A stretch of 64,000 nucleotides of DNA. Origin: Ferruginibacter sp. Lineage in GTDB: Bacteria > Bacteroidota > Bacteroidia > Chitinophagales > Chitinophagaceae. Position numbers and translations under genes: made by a program. The notes below the pieces were generated by a model that was given only the letters and a program-made list of their open reading frames with translations, was not told where the DNA came from and ran no database searches. Shown in pieces: positions 26,501 through 35,240 of the stretch (position 1 is its first letter; each line of letters opens with the position of its first letter). The stretch lies in NCBI GenBank assembly GCA_025362235.1, contig JANYGZ010000055.1, positions 1 through 64,000 on the forward strand, written 5' to 3'.

Positions 26501-27578
26501 TACTAATATAACGCAAAAGAGGATTGCCGAAGAAACATTAAAAGAAAGTGAAGAAAAATTTCGTGGCCTTGCCGAAACCTTGCCGCACCTTGTTTGGATT
26601 ACAAATGAAAAAGGCGAAGCGGTGTATGCTTCCAGTAGATGGAAGGAATACTCTGGATTTAATCCTTATGAAGTAGGTAACTGGCCTGCCATTATTCACC
26701 CGGAGGATATGGAACCAATGACTAATGCCTGGCTTGGAAGTTTGGAAAGCGGCAACTTATATCACGCTGAAGCCAGGTTGAGAAATAAGGGCGGTGAATA
26801 CAGGTGGCATGTGGTGGAAGGCGTACCATTAAGAAATGAAGCCGGAAAAATTTCCAAGTGGATTGGCGCTTTCACAGATATAAATGAACAAAAACTGAAA
26901 GAACAAAAGAAAGATGAATTTATAAGTATTGCCAGCCACGAAATGAAAACACCTTTAACTACCGCAAAGGGTTATTTGGAATTGTTACTTTTAACGATTG
27001 GGGAAGAGAACCCAACTCCATTGCTGTATGCACAAAAAGCCAGTAATTCTATAGAAAGGCTGCATGATTTAGTTGCTGAATTATTAGATGCCAGTAAAAT
27101 ACAAAATGGCAAACTCAATTATAATATCAGCACTTTTGATTTTAATGAAATGCTGGATGAAACCATTGAAAATATCCAGCGGGGAAGCAGTAGTCATATT
27201 ATTACCAAACATGGCAAGAGCCTGCATACTATAAAAGCTGATAAAAACAGGTTACAGCAGGTTATAATAAATTTATTGACCAACGCCATAAAGTATTCCC
27301 CCAACGCTAATAGCGTATTGGTAGAAGTGGTAGAAAAAGAAAATGTATTGCAGGTATCGGTGAAAGACTATGGCATTGGTATGAATAAGGAACACCTGGA
27401 TAAGATTTTTGACCGGTATTACAGGGTGCAGGAACACGCCGTACATTTTCAGGGATTGGGTATCGGCTTATACATTTCGTATGATATTATTAAAAGACAT
27501 GAGGGCATTATGTGGGCTGAAAGTGAGCCAGGCACCGGCAGCACTTTTTATTTTACTATACCAATTTATTTAGATTGA
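23541..27578 (+). CDS. CHASE3 multi-PAS sensor histidine kinase
   Basis: A 1345-residue membrane kinase. Membrane segment 1 (about 10-30) and segment 2 (about 178-198) flank a CHASE3-type sensor (LKDAETGQRGYLLSNDSLFL). Seven PAS domains follow, at about 235-350, 355-480, 490-615, 625-745, 750-870, 875-995 and 1000-1115. The HisKA phospho-acceptor is in SIASHEMKTPLTTAKGYLEL (His near 1133) and the ATPase domain has NRLQQVIINLLTNAIKYS, VKDYGIGMN and GLGIGLYIS. PAS 1 and PAS 5 are close duplicates (APVAMC...GKP...MPEA/LPEA). No HAMP or receiver domain is present; the receiver protein 37 nt downstream is the likely partner. Confidence 0.93.
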   Translation: MNELSKKTYTFLFSVLIAVLIIAAFISYNKVKQFDESVKWVMKSEEVKNNISEVLSTLKDAETGQRGYLLSNDSLFLQPYIGAEEKINHLLSGLNTMVADDSIQHTNFLTFKKIVAERLFLLEKNISILSTQQTNAVKDSLLLKGTNKMDEARKLVAFMLREEGKTLQLRLQTKNQSAAITPLYLLGFSLLSILALALLFSRLRKETHLRLITQQINTINENASKRIQISENNLRNTILKAPVAMCIFKEPNHILQLANERMCEFFGQPLETLINKPIVEIMPEARSLGLEKLLDGVYKTGETYSAKEINITFLRNGKNQNFYVNLAYEAYRESDGIITGIIVVLTDVTEQVVARKRIEDSEQRIRLAVESGRLGTFEIDIVSNEIVFSERLAEIFGVAYSKETSHLDLKEALHPDDVAARDEAHDISLQSGILFYEARVVWKDGSVHWIRINGRVINDNNIATKLYGTVLDITEEKEAANKLAAIREQLELTLRMVPAAIQLRNSKGELLFVNDEAARITGFSSAEEMMKEKDPDYVYKKVISTVEIYDEEGNSFDVKSAPTAITFSTGQPAEATFRTVNKHTGESNWIMSKSSALLDDNGKVSMVISTNTDITQQKKGEQELKRFKHMADNANEPFILMRQDATFAYINDVALERWGYTREEVKHLRVPDVDPIYNDEVFSKAFAMAQQEKIPQFETLHKKKDGTIYPVEVNMSGLLLEGKPHLFAITIDITERKKTEEAQKESQKKIRSFIVQAPVAMCLYRGPDHIIEIVNKELLAIWDKPYEAVIGKPVFEVLPEAKNQGLDKLLQKVFTTGEKFTAFGIPIILTKDGKPQKIYVNLVYEAYRETDESISGVVEVVANVTEQVEAGEKIKASEQRFAAAVAAVQGILWTNNAKGEIEGEQPAWAALTGQSYDEYQGYGWAKPVHPDDAQPTIEAWNVAVKERKIFDFEHRLKMSNGQWGHFSIRAIPLLNTDGSIREWVWVHTNITQKRIAEETLKESEEKFRGLAETLPHLVWITNEKGEAVYASSRWKEYSGFNPYEVGNWPAIIHPEDMEPMTNAWLGSLESGNLYHAEARLRNKGGEYRWHVVEGVPLRNEAGKISKWIGAFTDINEQKLKEQKKDEFISIASHEMKTPLTTAKGYLELLLLTIGEENPTPLLYAQKASNSIERLHDLVAELLDASKIQNGKLNYNISTFDFNEMLDETIENIQRGSSSHIITKHGKSLHTIKADKNRLQQVIINLLTNAIKYSPNANSVLVEVVEKENVLQVSVKDYGIGMNKEHLDKIFDRYYRVQEHAVHFQGLGIGLYISYDIIKRHEGIMWAESEPGTGSTFYFTIPIYLD

Positions 27579-27615
27579 TTACTTTCGTTGGCTCATATGT
27601 AAACATGGCTGCAAA

Positions 27616-27972
27616 ATGAAAAACAATATTCTTATTTATGACGATGATGCAGAAATTTTATTACTCTGCAAAGCAATCTTATTCAAATACAATTACAAAG
27701 TGGAAACACTGTCAAGATGTGAAAACATTCTCTCCGATATTGAAAAATATAACCCAGGTTTAATTTTAATGGATTTATGGATACCGGATATTGGTGGTGA
27801 AAAAGCTATCGCCCTGGCAAAGGAGAATAAAAATGTGAAGATACCTATCCTCATTTTTTCCGCTAATGCCGATATAAAGGATATCAGCGAAAAAGTAAAT
27901 GCCGATGGATACCTTGAAAAACCATTTACCATCAACTCATTTATGGAAACTATAAAACACCATCTTATTTAA
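27616..27972 (+). CDS. Response regulator receiver protein, partner of the multi-PAS kinase
   Basis: A 118-residue receiver domain without output domain. The acidic cluster YDDDAE is at 8-13, Asp53 (LMDLWIPDIGG) is the phospho-acceptor and K102 (YLEKPF) the conserved lysine. It starts 37 nt after the kinase stop and is probably co-transcribed. With no DNA-binding domain it must act through protein contacts or a phosphorelay. Confidence 0.88.
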   Translation: MKNNILIYDDDAEILLLCKAILFKYNYKVETLSRCENILSDIEKYNPGLILMDLWIPDIGGEKAIALAKENKNVKIPILIFSANADIKDISEKVNADGYLEKPFTINSFMETIKHHLI

Positions 27973-28364
27973 ACACCATATGGTTTATTAAAGGGTGGTT
28001 TACAAAAACATTTGCTTTTTACTTTATAAGCCGAAACCTTACTATTTGTTTCAAAGGGATGGTACTTAATTTTCCTATATATATCATAATCAACGGATAA
28101 ATAATATACGAAAAAAAGTGTTGTAATAAATAGTAGAGAATCATCTTTTTCTCCGAAGGCAATGTTAGTAGTCATTCCATTCACTTGAACGGGTACTATT
28201 TTTCTACATAAGCAGATACTATTACCACACCTTGGTGTGTGGCGGTATACAGGTTTATTAAATTTGTCAACTTAATACCGTCTGCATTTGTAATGAATAA
28301 TAATTGTTGCGGTAACCAAATGATGTTTAGTTTTAAAAATAAATAATAACTAACGCAGATACCA
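27973..28364. other. Intergenic region with palindrome and candidate promoter
   Basis: No gene supported. A perfect 14-bp palindrome CACACCTTGGTGTG lies at 28226-28239 and a TAAATTTG sequence, matching the -7 consensus, at 28259-28266, about 100 bp upstream of the cardiolipin synthase gene. The TTG of the palindrome could serve as a loosely spaced -33 element. Confidence 0.35.
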
Positions 28365-29810
28365 ATGAACTGGATTTATATTTTAAGCGGTATATATATT
28401 ATCCTATTGATATTGGTTTGCCTGCGGATAATTTTTGAAACGTACAGCAGTAATAAAGCATTGGCTTATCTTTTCTTCTGCATTTTTGTTCCTGCCATAG
28501 GCATACTTTTTTACCTGGCATTTGGAATTAATAATTGGCAAAAAAAATTATATATCAAAAAGGGTGATGAGAATGATAAGATGCTGGACGAAATAAAAAA
28601 AGATATCCTGCAATACGGGGAGTCCATAGTTGAAGTCAGGAATACAGCAGTAGATGACGAAAGTGAACTTGCAAAGATGTTGCTGAGGGAGCTGCAAAGT
28701 CCGCTCACACGCCATAACAGCGTTAAGCTCCTGCTGAATGGTGAAGAAAAATTTTCTGAACTGTTGAAGTGTCTTGGTGAAGCAAAACATCACATTCACA
28801 TGGAATATTACATTTACGAGCAGGATGAGATAGGTAGCGCCATTATAGAATTACTGATAAAAAAAGCGAACGAAGGTGTGCAGGTAAGGTTTATCTACGA
28901 TGATTTTGGAAGCCCTGCAATAAAAAAGAAAGTTGAAAAGCGAATGCGTGAATCGGGGATCGAGATATTTCCTTTTTCCAAAGTGCATTTTTATTTATTG
29001 GCCAACCGCATCAACTACCGTAACCATAGAAAGATCGTGATTATTGATGGCAAAACAGGTTTTACTGGCGGCATTAATGTTTGTGATAAATACATCAACA
29101 ATAAACCAAAGCAATTGTATTGGCGTGATACGCATCTGCGTATTGATGGGCCTGGCGTTTATTATCTTCAATATATTTTTGTCACCGACTGGAATTTTTG
29201 TTGCGGCAAAATAATAAAATGTGAAAGCATTTATTTTAACAAGGATGCAGCTACAAAAGAAGATGTGTATGTACAAATTGCAGCAAGCGGCCCTGATTCT
29301 ATTCAACCTTCTATTTTATTTTCGGTTTTGGAAGCGATCTATTTAGCGAAAAAAGAAATACTTATTACCACTCCCTATTTTATTCCGGGAGATGCTGTTG
29401 TTTATGCCTTGCGCATAGCAGCTTTGGGCGGCCTTTCTGTAAAATTATTAGTGCCCGGCAAATGCGATTCAAAGCTTGTGAATGCTGCATCCAAAGCGCA
29501 TTATAAAGATCTTTTAATTGCAGGCGTAGAAATTTATCTTTACAACAGAGGCTTTGTACATGCAAAAACTTTGGTAACCGATGGAACCTTATCGATGATA
29601 GGTACTGCAAACATGGATCACAGGAGTTTCGAATTAAACTTTGAAGTGAATGCAATTATTTATGATGCGCCCTTCGCTGAAAAAATGCGCAAAGTTTTTT
29701 TTGAAGATCTGCAATTCACAGAAAAATTAAATGCAGAAGAATGGTATAAACGATCATTCCTGACACAGCTTCCTGAAAAGTTAGCAAGGCTGCTTTCACC
29801 CTCATTATAA
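28365..29810 (+). CDS. cls: Cardiolipin synthase (phospholipase D type)
   Basis: A 481-residue membrane enzyme that condenses phosphatidylglycerol into cardiolipin. Two N-terminal membrane helices (about 3-22 and 30-55) precede two PLD/HKD motifs: NHRKIVIIDGKTGFTGG (about 218-235) and HAKTLVTDGTLSMIGTANMD (about 398-417). Length is typical of ClsA. Its stop lies 1 nt from the stop of the convergent membrane-protein gene. Confidence 0.94.
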   Translation: MNWIYILSGIYIILLILVCLRIIFETYSSNKALAYLFFCIFVPAIGILFYLAFGINNWQKKLYIKKGDENDKMLDEIKKDILQYGESIVEVRNTAVDDESELAKMLLRELQSPLTRHNSVKLLLNGEEKFSELLKCLGEAKHHIHMEYYIYEQDEIGSAIIELLIKKANEGVQVRFIYDDFGSPAIKKKVEKRMRESGIEIFPFSKVHFYLLANRINYRNHRKIVIIDGKTGFTGGINVCDKYINNKPKQLYWRDTHLRIDGPGVYYLQYIFVTDWNFCCGKIIKCESIYFNKDAATKEDVYVQIAASGPDSIQPSILFSVLEAIYLAKKEILITTPYFIPGDAVVYALRIAALGGLSVKLLVPGKCDSKLVNAASKAHYKDLLIAGVEIYLYNRGFVHAKTLVTDGTLSMIGTANMDHRSFELNFEVNAIIYDAPFAEKMRKVFFEDLQFTEKLNAEEWYKRSFLTQLPEKLARLLSPSL

Positions 29811-29811
29811 A

Positions 29812-30822
29812 CTAATCTCCTTTAATACGTTGAAAGAATGTTTGCAATGATTCGTTGTTCCATTTTGCAAACCGCCCTCGTTGCACAACCAGCCTGTTAT
29901 CAATGGGAGGATATAAATAATAATGAAAAGCAAATTCTTCTTTTGGATCTTGCCAACCTATTACCTGGCCAAAACGAAGATCATTAAATACCAATGTGTC
30001 TTCTCTTTTCTCAATAGTATAAAACTGCTGCGAAAAGCTAATAAGTTGCTGCACTTCTTTTTTGTTGCGCACACTGTCAAGCAAAAATGCGTTACGCGGA
30101 AAATATTCAAGGTGCAATTTATTTGTATGATCAAATACTGAACGATATCCGGTGTAATATCCACTGTCGTTACCAGCAACTACAAACCACAGCCAGTTTT
30201 GCAATGGAGCAGGCGTAGTGAAATAACGTGTGTAGTGAATGCTCTCCCTTGCAAAAATATTTTTTACATCACTATCAATGATGGATTTATTTATAACGCA
30301 GTAACATAAATACAAACCGCTTATTCCTAAGCCAAACTTCCACCAGAATTTTCTTCTTATATTTTTTTGTTTTAGCGCCAGCAACATCACCATTGCTATG
30401 CCGGGAGCAGTAGAAAAAAATGGATCAGCAACGTACAAGGTGTTGAATGAAATGCGTGAATGCTGAAATGGTTCAAGCAAGCCAACACCATAATTATTGA
30501 ATGTATCTAAAAATAGGTGCGACAGGATAGCAACGGCAAAGAAAAAAAGCCAATAGGAGTAGGAGATATTGTGTCGCCGATGCCATCGGTTTGCAAGTGA
30601 CGCCATTATTGTTGTAATGATAATGGCAAATAAGATTGAATGGGTAAATCCGCGGTGAGCCAACAAAGCCGAAGGTGTATCCATGCACGATGAAGCTATA
30701 AAATCGATATCAGGAATGCTTTGCGCAACAATGCCCCAAAGCAATGCTTTTCTGCCAACGGTACGACCGGAAAAAGCCTCGCCCAAACAGGCGCCCAGCG
30801 CAATATGTGTAAGTGAATCCAT
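29812..30822 (-). CDS. YdjM/YbcI-type inner membrane protein (predicted metal-dependent hydrolase)
   Basis: A 336-residue membrane protein beginning MDSLTHIALGACLGEAFSG, with IPDIDFIASSC and LAHRGFTHSILF supplying the conserved Asp and His residues of the DUF457/YdjM family. Several hydrophobic helices follow (about 65-230), then a soluble C-terminal part. YdjM in E. coli is SOS-regulated and of unknown biochemical role; no LexA-like site was looked for here with certainty. Confidence 0.85.
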   Translation of the reverse strand: MDSLTHIALGACLGEAFSGRTVGRKALLWGIVAQSIPDIDFIASSCMDTPSALLAHRGFTHSILFAIIITTIMASLANRWHRRHNISYSYWLFFFAVAILSHLFLDTFNNYGVGLLEPFQHSRISFNTLYVADPFFSTAPGIAMVMLLALKQKNIRRKFWWKFGLGISGLYLCYCVINKSIIDSDVKNIFARESIHYTRYFTTPAPLQNWLWFVVAGNDSGYYTGYRSVFDHTNKLHLEYFPRNAFLLDSVRNKKEVQQLISFSQQFYTIEKREDTLVFNDLRFGQVIGWQDPKEEFAFHYYLYPPIDNRLVVQRGRFAKWNNESLQTFFQRIKGD

Positions 30823-31217
30823 TGATGGTCCTTTTTCGCACAGCCTTCTTTAGCAAATGTTTGTGGGTAAAGGGACTGTGCGTATTGTGAGCACAAGGCT
30901 CGTTCTAAAATAAGTTTACACTATTTATTATTAATCCTGCTATGAAGGTACTTTTTTTAGTAGCACGAAAAGCGACAAGAGAAAAAGATGGACATTTTGA
31001 AACCGGAATGTCCCTTAATCACACAAAAAGCAACGTGAAGGAAGCATTGCGGAAAATGTAGAACGCCCAATAATTCCCCACTTACAATTTTTAATGCGTA
31101 AAATAAATCAAAGTATATACCTGTAGAATTATAAGTGGAAATTGATGATAGCTGCGAAATGTTTTCTACAAATAGATAGGTATAATTATTGGGAACATTG
31201 AATTTAATAATCACCTT
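30823..31217. other. Intergenic region with a 39-codon ORF
   Basis: The only coding candidate is a plus-strand ORF at 30942-31061 (MKVLFLVARKATREKDGHFE..., 39 residues, charged). It has no clear ribosome-binding site and no family I recognise, so it may be chance. The rest shows nothing. Confidence 0.3.
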
Positions 31218-31821
31218 ATGGCAAAGGAAATAATTCCCCGGCAAAAAGATGGTGGTAAGTCAGATAACACATATTCACTTACTTGTTTTAATAAACATGA
31301 AGCAATCAATTTTTTTCGAAAATCTGCTAATAACTTGTTGGATGTAAATAATTGGAAAAATATTTGTAATGGAATAATACTAGCAGATTTTAAACTCTGT
31401 GATGAGTTGGGGAAAAATGTAAACAGATTGGCACAGCGGAATGATTTTTTTAAAATTGATATACCTGTTCCCGGCCCTGTTGATGGGGACGGTTATGACT
31501 GGGTGCGGATTGAAAGTATTTCCCCGGAGGGAGATAAAATAAATGATACCGACTTAATAAGTATAAGCTTAAGACCGGCTTCTTGTCCACTTAATGATAA
31601 ACAATTAATAGCTTTTTTTTACTGATACAGCTACCACTACCTTCTTAATTAAAAGAGAAGGATGTTTAGTGACTGCAGGAATTCATGGAAGAAACGAAAA
31701 ACCAAATCAGCATACAGAAAATATCATAGATGCGGTAAGGAACAAAATAGTGGCAAATGGGGCGATACTTAGTTTTTCTGACATACAATGGAAACAATTA
31801 GTAATTGCCCTTCTGTCATGA
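31218..31821 (+). CDS. Unrecognised protein with a frameshift in a T8 run
   Basis: From the ATG at 31218 the frame encodes 135 residues (MAKEIIPRQKDGGKSDNTYS ... DGYDWVRIESISPEGDKIND) and stops at 31625 just after a run of eight T (31613-31620). In the +1 frame it continues with good coding character (TDTATTTFLIKREGCLVTAG, IHGRNEKPNQHTENIIDAVR) to TGA at 31821. With seven T the product would be about 200 residues, soluble and without a signal peptide. I do not recognise the family. Confidence 0.6.
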
Positions 31822-31849
31822 ATTAGTTTATTTCTACTTAAACTAAAAT

Positions 31850-32596
31850 TCATTTCTTTAATTTTCTGATATGGCTATTGGTATATTTCTGCAAATATCG
31901 GGCATTGTCCAAAGCAGCCATCGTTGCAGTATTATTAAAATAGCAATAAACCTGCTTTATATTATCTGCGGAAAGTATTGAATCTGCAAACGTTTGTATT
32001 TTTTCCTCTTCATAGGCAGAATAATAAATTTTGGGAATGCCATGGAACCTATAGTAAATAGTCTCGTCATTTTTATTGACAACAACATCCGGTAAGTGAG
32101 GGTAACTGACGCCACAGAAAATAATTTTATGGTCAGCCAGATGTTTAAAAACATCCTCACGCCACCAACGTGAATCCCTGAATTCTACAACATTTGTAAA
32201 ACTATTATCAAGGCTGCTGATAATCCTTTGTAGCCTGTCTTGTGTATAAATAAATTTTGGAGGAAATTGAAACAATATTGCGCCCAATTTTTCCTGGAGC
32301 CCCTCTCTGCAGGTTTTGTAAAAATCAGAAAGAATAGTTTCTGTATCTATTAACTGTTTATAATGGGTAATCAATCTATTTGCCTTCAGCGTAAAACAAA
32401 AATCATCAGGGCTTTTTTTATGCCAATTGTTAAGTGTTAGCAATGAAGGAAATTTATAAAAACTGGCATTTAATTCAAGGGTATTAAAGTGTTCGCAATA
32501 GAAGGCAAACCATTTGCTTTGTGGAAGTTTTTCAGGATAAAATTCGCCTTTCCATTCCCTATAACTAAAACCTGAGCAACCTATATTCCATTTCAT
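31850..32596 (-). CDS. DUF72 (YecE-like) protein
   Basis: A 248-residue TIM-barrel-like protein. MKWNIGCSGFSYREWKGEFY, then FNTLELNASFYKFPS and VVEFRDSRWW are the standard DUF72 landmarks. The biochemical function is unknown. In Bacteroidota it is often found near DNA repair genes, as here beside a Nei-type glycosylase on the opposite strand. Confidence 0.9.
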   Translation of the reverse strand: MKWNIGCSGFSYREWKGEFYPEKLPQSKWFAFYCEHFNTLELNASFYKFPSLLTLNNWHKKSPDDFCFTLKANRLITHYKQLIDTETILSDFYKTCREGLQEKLGAILFQFPPKFIYTQDRLQRIISSLDNSFTNVVEFRDSRWWREDVFKHLADHKIIFCGVSYPHLPDVVVNKNDETIYYRFHGIPKIYYSAYEEEKIQTFADSILSADNIKQVYCYFNNTATMAALDNARYLQKYTNSHIRKLKK

Positions 32597-32680
32597 GCTG
32601 TTTTATTTTGATAAAACAATAGCAAAAATAAAACCAGTTAAATGGCTTAGTGTTTGTATTATAACTATTAAAAAAGAAAT

Positions 32681-33418
32681 ATGCCAGAAGGGCCATCAAT
32701 AATAATTTTGAAAGAATCAGTTCAGGAATTTAAAGGCAAAAAAATACTGGAGGCTACCGGGAACGCCAAAATCGACAAAACCCAGTTGTTCAATAAAAAG
32801 ATCATTGATTTTAAAAGCTTCGGTAAACACTTTCTGATTTGTCTGCCCTCTGTTACCATCAGGATTCATTTTTTGTTATTTGGTTCTTACAGCGTAAACG
32901 AGCAGACCAAAACAGACAGGAGCCTGCGTTTGAAACTTGGTTTTAAAAATGGGTCGCTCTTTTTTTACACCTGTTCCATAAAGTTAATTGAAGAAAACCT
33001 CGATAACATTTATGATTGGTCAGCAGATATAATGAGCGATGGATGGGATAGCAAAAAGGCAATAAAAAAGCTGAAAGAATATCCTGAAATGCTCATTTGT
33101 GATGCACTGCTTGACCAGCATATTTTTGCAGGCGTAGGAAACATAATAAAAAATGAAGTGCTGTATAGGGCTAAGATACATCCTGAAAGTAGGGTTGGTA
33201 AAATACCTACAACAAAAATATCTGCCCTTGTGAAAGAAACAAGGAATTATAGCTTTGATTTTTTAAAATGGAAGAAGGCGTATGAATTAAAACAACATTG
33301 GTTAGCCCATACAAAAAATATATGCCTTCGCTGTAACCTGCCAATCGTTAAAAATTATTTGGGTAAAACAAACCGGCGGACATTTTATTGCAATAATTGT
33401 CAAAAAAAGTATATTTAG
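32681..33418 (+). CDS. Fpg/Nei-family DNA glycosylase (endonuclease VIII-like)
   Basis: A 245-residue base-excision repair enzyme. The N-terminus MPEGPSIIILKESV gives the catalytic Pro2-Glu3 pair after Met removal. The helix-two-turn-helix region has LLDQHIFAGVGNIIKNEVLY. The C-terminal zinc finger is present as CLRCNLPIV with FYCNNCQKKY. It removes oxidised bases and nicks by beta/delta elimination. It ends 4 nt into the convergent PPOX gene. Confidence 0.92.
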   Translation: MPEGPSIIILKESVQEFKGKKILEATGNAKIDKTQLFNKKIIDFKSFGKHFLICLPSVTIRIHFLLFGSYSVNEQTKTDRSLRLKLGFKNGSLFFYTCSIKLIEENLDNIYDWSADIMSDGWDSKKAIKKLKEYPEMLICDALLDQHIFAGVGNIIKNEVLYRAKIHPESRVGKIPTTKISALVKETRNYSFDFLKWKKAYELKQHWLAHTKNICLRCNLPIVKNYLGKTNRRTFYCNNCQKKYI

Positions 33419-33885
33419 GCAACACCTGAAAAATCAAATATTTTGTGCGAATTGGAATAAAATAATTTGCTTATATATTTGACTAACCTTTCTCTTGCAG
33501 ACAATTTATATTGTTGTTCATTCTCAAAATATTCTGCTTTTGTTATTTTGCACTTAATCAATATGTTATTGTTACCAGCTATTTGGGCATCAGCAAAATC
33601 AGGAGCGGTTTCAGCAATTGATGCTTTTCCATTAATACGTAAATAGAAATTTCTTCCTTTTTGATAATAGTCAAGACAAGCAAAAAATTCCTGATTAATA
33701 TTTTTTGCATATTCACCTTTACACGAAGTAAAGAACCAAATATTTCCATCACTGTCAGATTTTATCGTTTTGATTACATTAGTAAAAAGGCAGAATTCAG
33801 GAGTAAGGTCAGTACTAAACTTTGCGTAGCTGATATCCATAATCTTATTTTGAATAAAAGCAATTTCAGAATCTTTAGCTGCCAT
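33415..33885 (-). CDS. Pyridoxamine 5'-phosphate oxidase-fold protein (general stress protein 26-like)
   Basis: A 156-residue split-barrel flavin-binding-type protein. DGNIWFFTSCKGEYAKNINQ and ACLDYYQKGRNFYLRINGKA are the FMN-binding strands of the GSP26/PPOX family. It is short for a true PdxH and lacks its signature, so it is not assigned to vitamin B6 synthesis. It overlaps the nei-like gene tail to tail by 4 nt. Confidence 0.82.
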   Translation of the reverse strand: MAAKDSEIAFIQNKIMDISYAKFSTDLTPEFCLFTNVIKTIKSDSDGNIWFFTSCKGEYAKNINQEFFACLDYYQKGRNFYLRINGKASIAETAPDFADAQIAGNNNILIKCKITKAEYFENEQQYKLSARERLVKYISKLFYSNSHKIFDFSGVA

Positions 33886-34144
33886 AATTCATTAGTTTAA
33901 TTATGCGAAAACAAATGACATACCATTTGCATTTTCGTTATTGTTGAAACGCTTTATAGTACATTTTGTAGAATAATTTCCTCAATATTTCCTATTTAAG
34001 TAGTAACATAAGTAAATAAAAAAAGGCACAAATATTTCTATGGAAAGGAATCAATGAGTGCTGCATATAGCAGAAGGCAAATCAAAAAAAATCCTCGCAT
34101 GCAGCAACAGTAAAAGTAAAATTGTAAATTATTAAACGAATAAT

Positions 34145-35230
34145 ATGAGTGCAGGAGAAATAATAAAAATACCGAGAAAAAAAATTGCCAATATTGTCAA
34201 CGACCCTGTTAAAACTGCGGCTGCCGTTAATTTGAAATACGTATCGGACACGGAGCCTGGTATTGAACGTATAAAAAATGGCAAGAGTTTTAATTACCAG
34301 TTTAAAGAAAATATCGTAGCAGATAATGACAATTTGCAACGTATTAAAAGCCTGGTGATACCACCCGCCTGGGAACAGGTATGGATATGCAAATTATCAA
34401 ACGGACACTTGCAGGCGACGGGCTTAGACATAAAGAAACGAAAACAATATAAATACCATTCTCTCTGGAACAGTCTTCGTAACCAGACAAAATTTTTTAG
34501 GCTATATGAGTTTGGAAAAGTATTGCCATCAATACGTTTGCAATTAGAAAAAGATTTGGCATTGCCTGGCTTGCCTATGGAAAAAGTGTTAGCTACAGTG
34601 GTAAGCCTTATGGAACGAACCCACATCCGCATTGGGAATAATTTTTATGAAAAATTATATGGCTCCTTTGGCCTAAGCACTTTAAAAGATAAACACGTAA
34701 ATATTAATGGCGCTAATTTAAAATTTGCTTTTAAAGGAAAGAAAGGCGTACATCACGATATTAGCATAAAGAGTAAAAAACTGGCGGCGATAGTAAAGCA
34801 GTGCAGGGACATTCCTGGAAAAGAACTGTTTCAATATTACGATGATAACGGAGACCGTAAATCTATAGACTCCGGTATGATAAACGAATATATAAAGGGT
34901 ATTGCAGGCAGTGATTTTACTGCAAAGGATTTCAGGACATGGGCAGGCACAGTGCAGGCTTTATTAGCTTTTAAAGAATTGGGATTTTATGAAACAACAA
35001 CTGAATCAAAAAAGAAAGTAGTTGAGGCACTGGACATGGTGTCAAAAGAATTGGGTAATACAAGAACTGTTTGCAAAAAATATTATGTGCATCCGGGTGT
35101 GATTGATATGTACGAAAATAAAAGCTTGGAAAAATATATTCAACAGTTGGATACAATTGAAGTAGACGACAATAAAACAGACTTGACTGCAGAAGAGAAA
35201 ATAGTGATGAAAATTTTAGAACTAAACTAA
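34145..35230 (+). CDS. DNA topoisomerase IB
   Basis: A 361-residue poxvirus/eukaryote-type topoisomerase IB. Landmarks are SLVIPPAWEQVWICKLSNGH, GLDIKKRKQYKYHSLW, the catalytic-domain stretch SLMERTHIRIGNNFYEKLYG, FRTWAGTVQALLAF and the active tyrosine region NTRTVCKKYYVHPGVIDMYE. It relaxes supercoils through a 3'-phosphotyrosine intermediate. It starts an operon: Ku follows after 10 nt. Confidence 0.94.
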   Translation: MSAGEIIKIPRKKIANIVNDPVKTAAAVNLKYVSDTEPGIERIKNGKSFNYQFKENIVADNDNLQRIKSLVIPPAWEQVWICKLSNGHLQATGLDIKKRKQYKYHSLWNSLRNQTKFFRLYEFGKVLPSIRLQLEKDLALPGLPMEKVLATVVSLMERTHIRIGNNFYEKLYGSFGLSTLKDKHVNINGANLKFAFKGKKGVHHDISIKSKKLAAIVKQCRDIPGKELFQYYDDNGDRKSIDSGMINEYIKGIAGSDFTAKDFRTWAGTVQALLAFKELGFYETTTESKKKVVEALDMVSKELGNTRTVCKKYYVHPGVIDMYENKSLEKYIQQLDTIEVDDNKTDLTAEEKIVMKILELN

Positions 35231-35240
35231 ATTAATTTTT

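Noticed and set aside
27969-28184. 71-codon minus-strand ORF
   Set aside because: Hydrophobic and Lys/Tyr-rich composition of AT-rich chance ORFs; overlaps the receiver stop.
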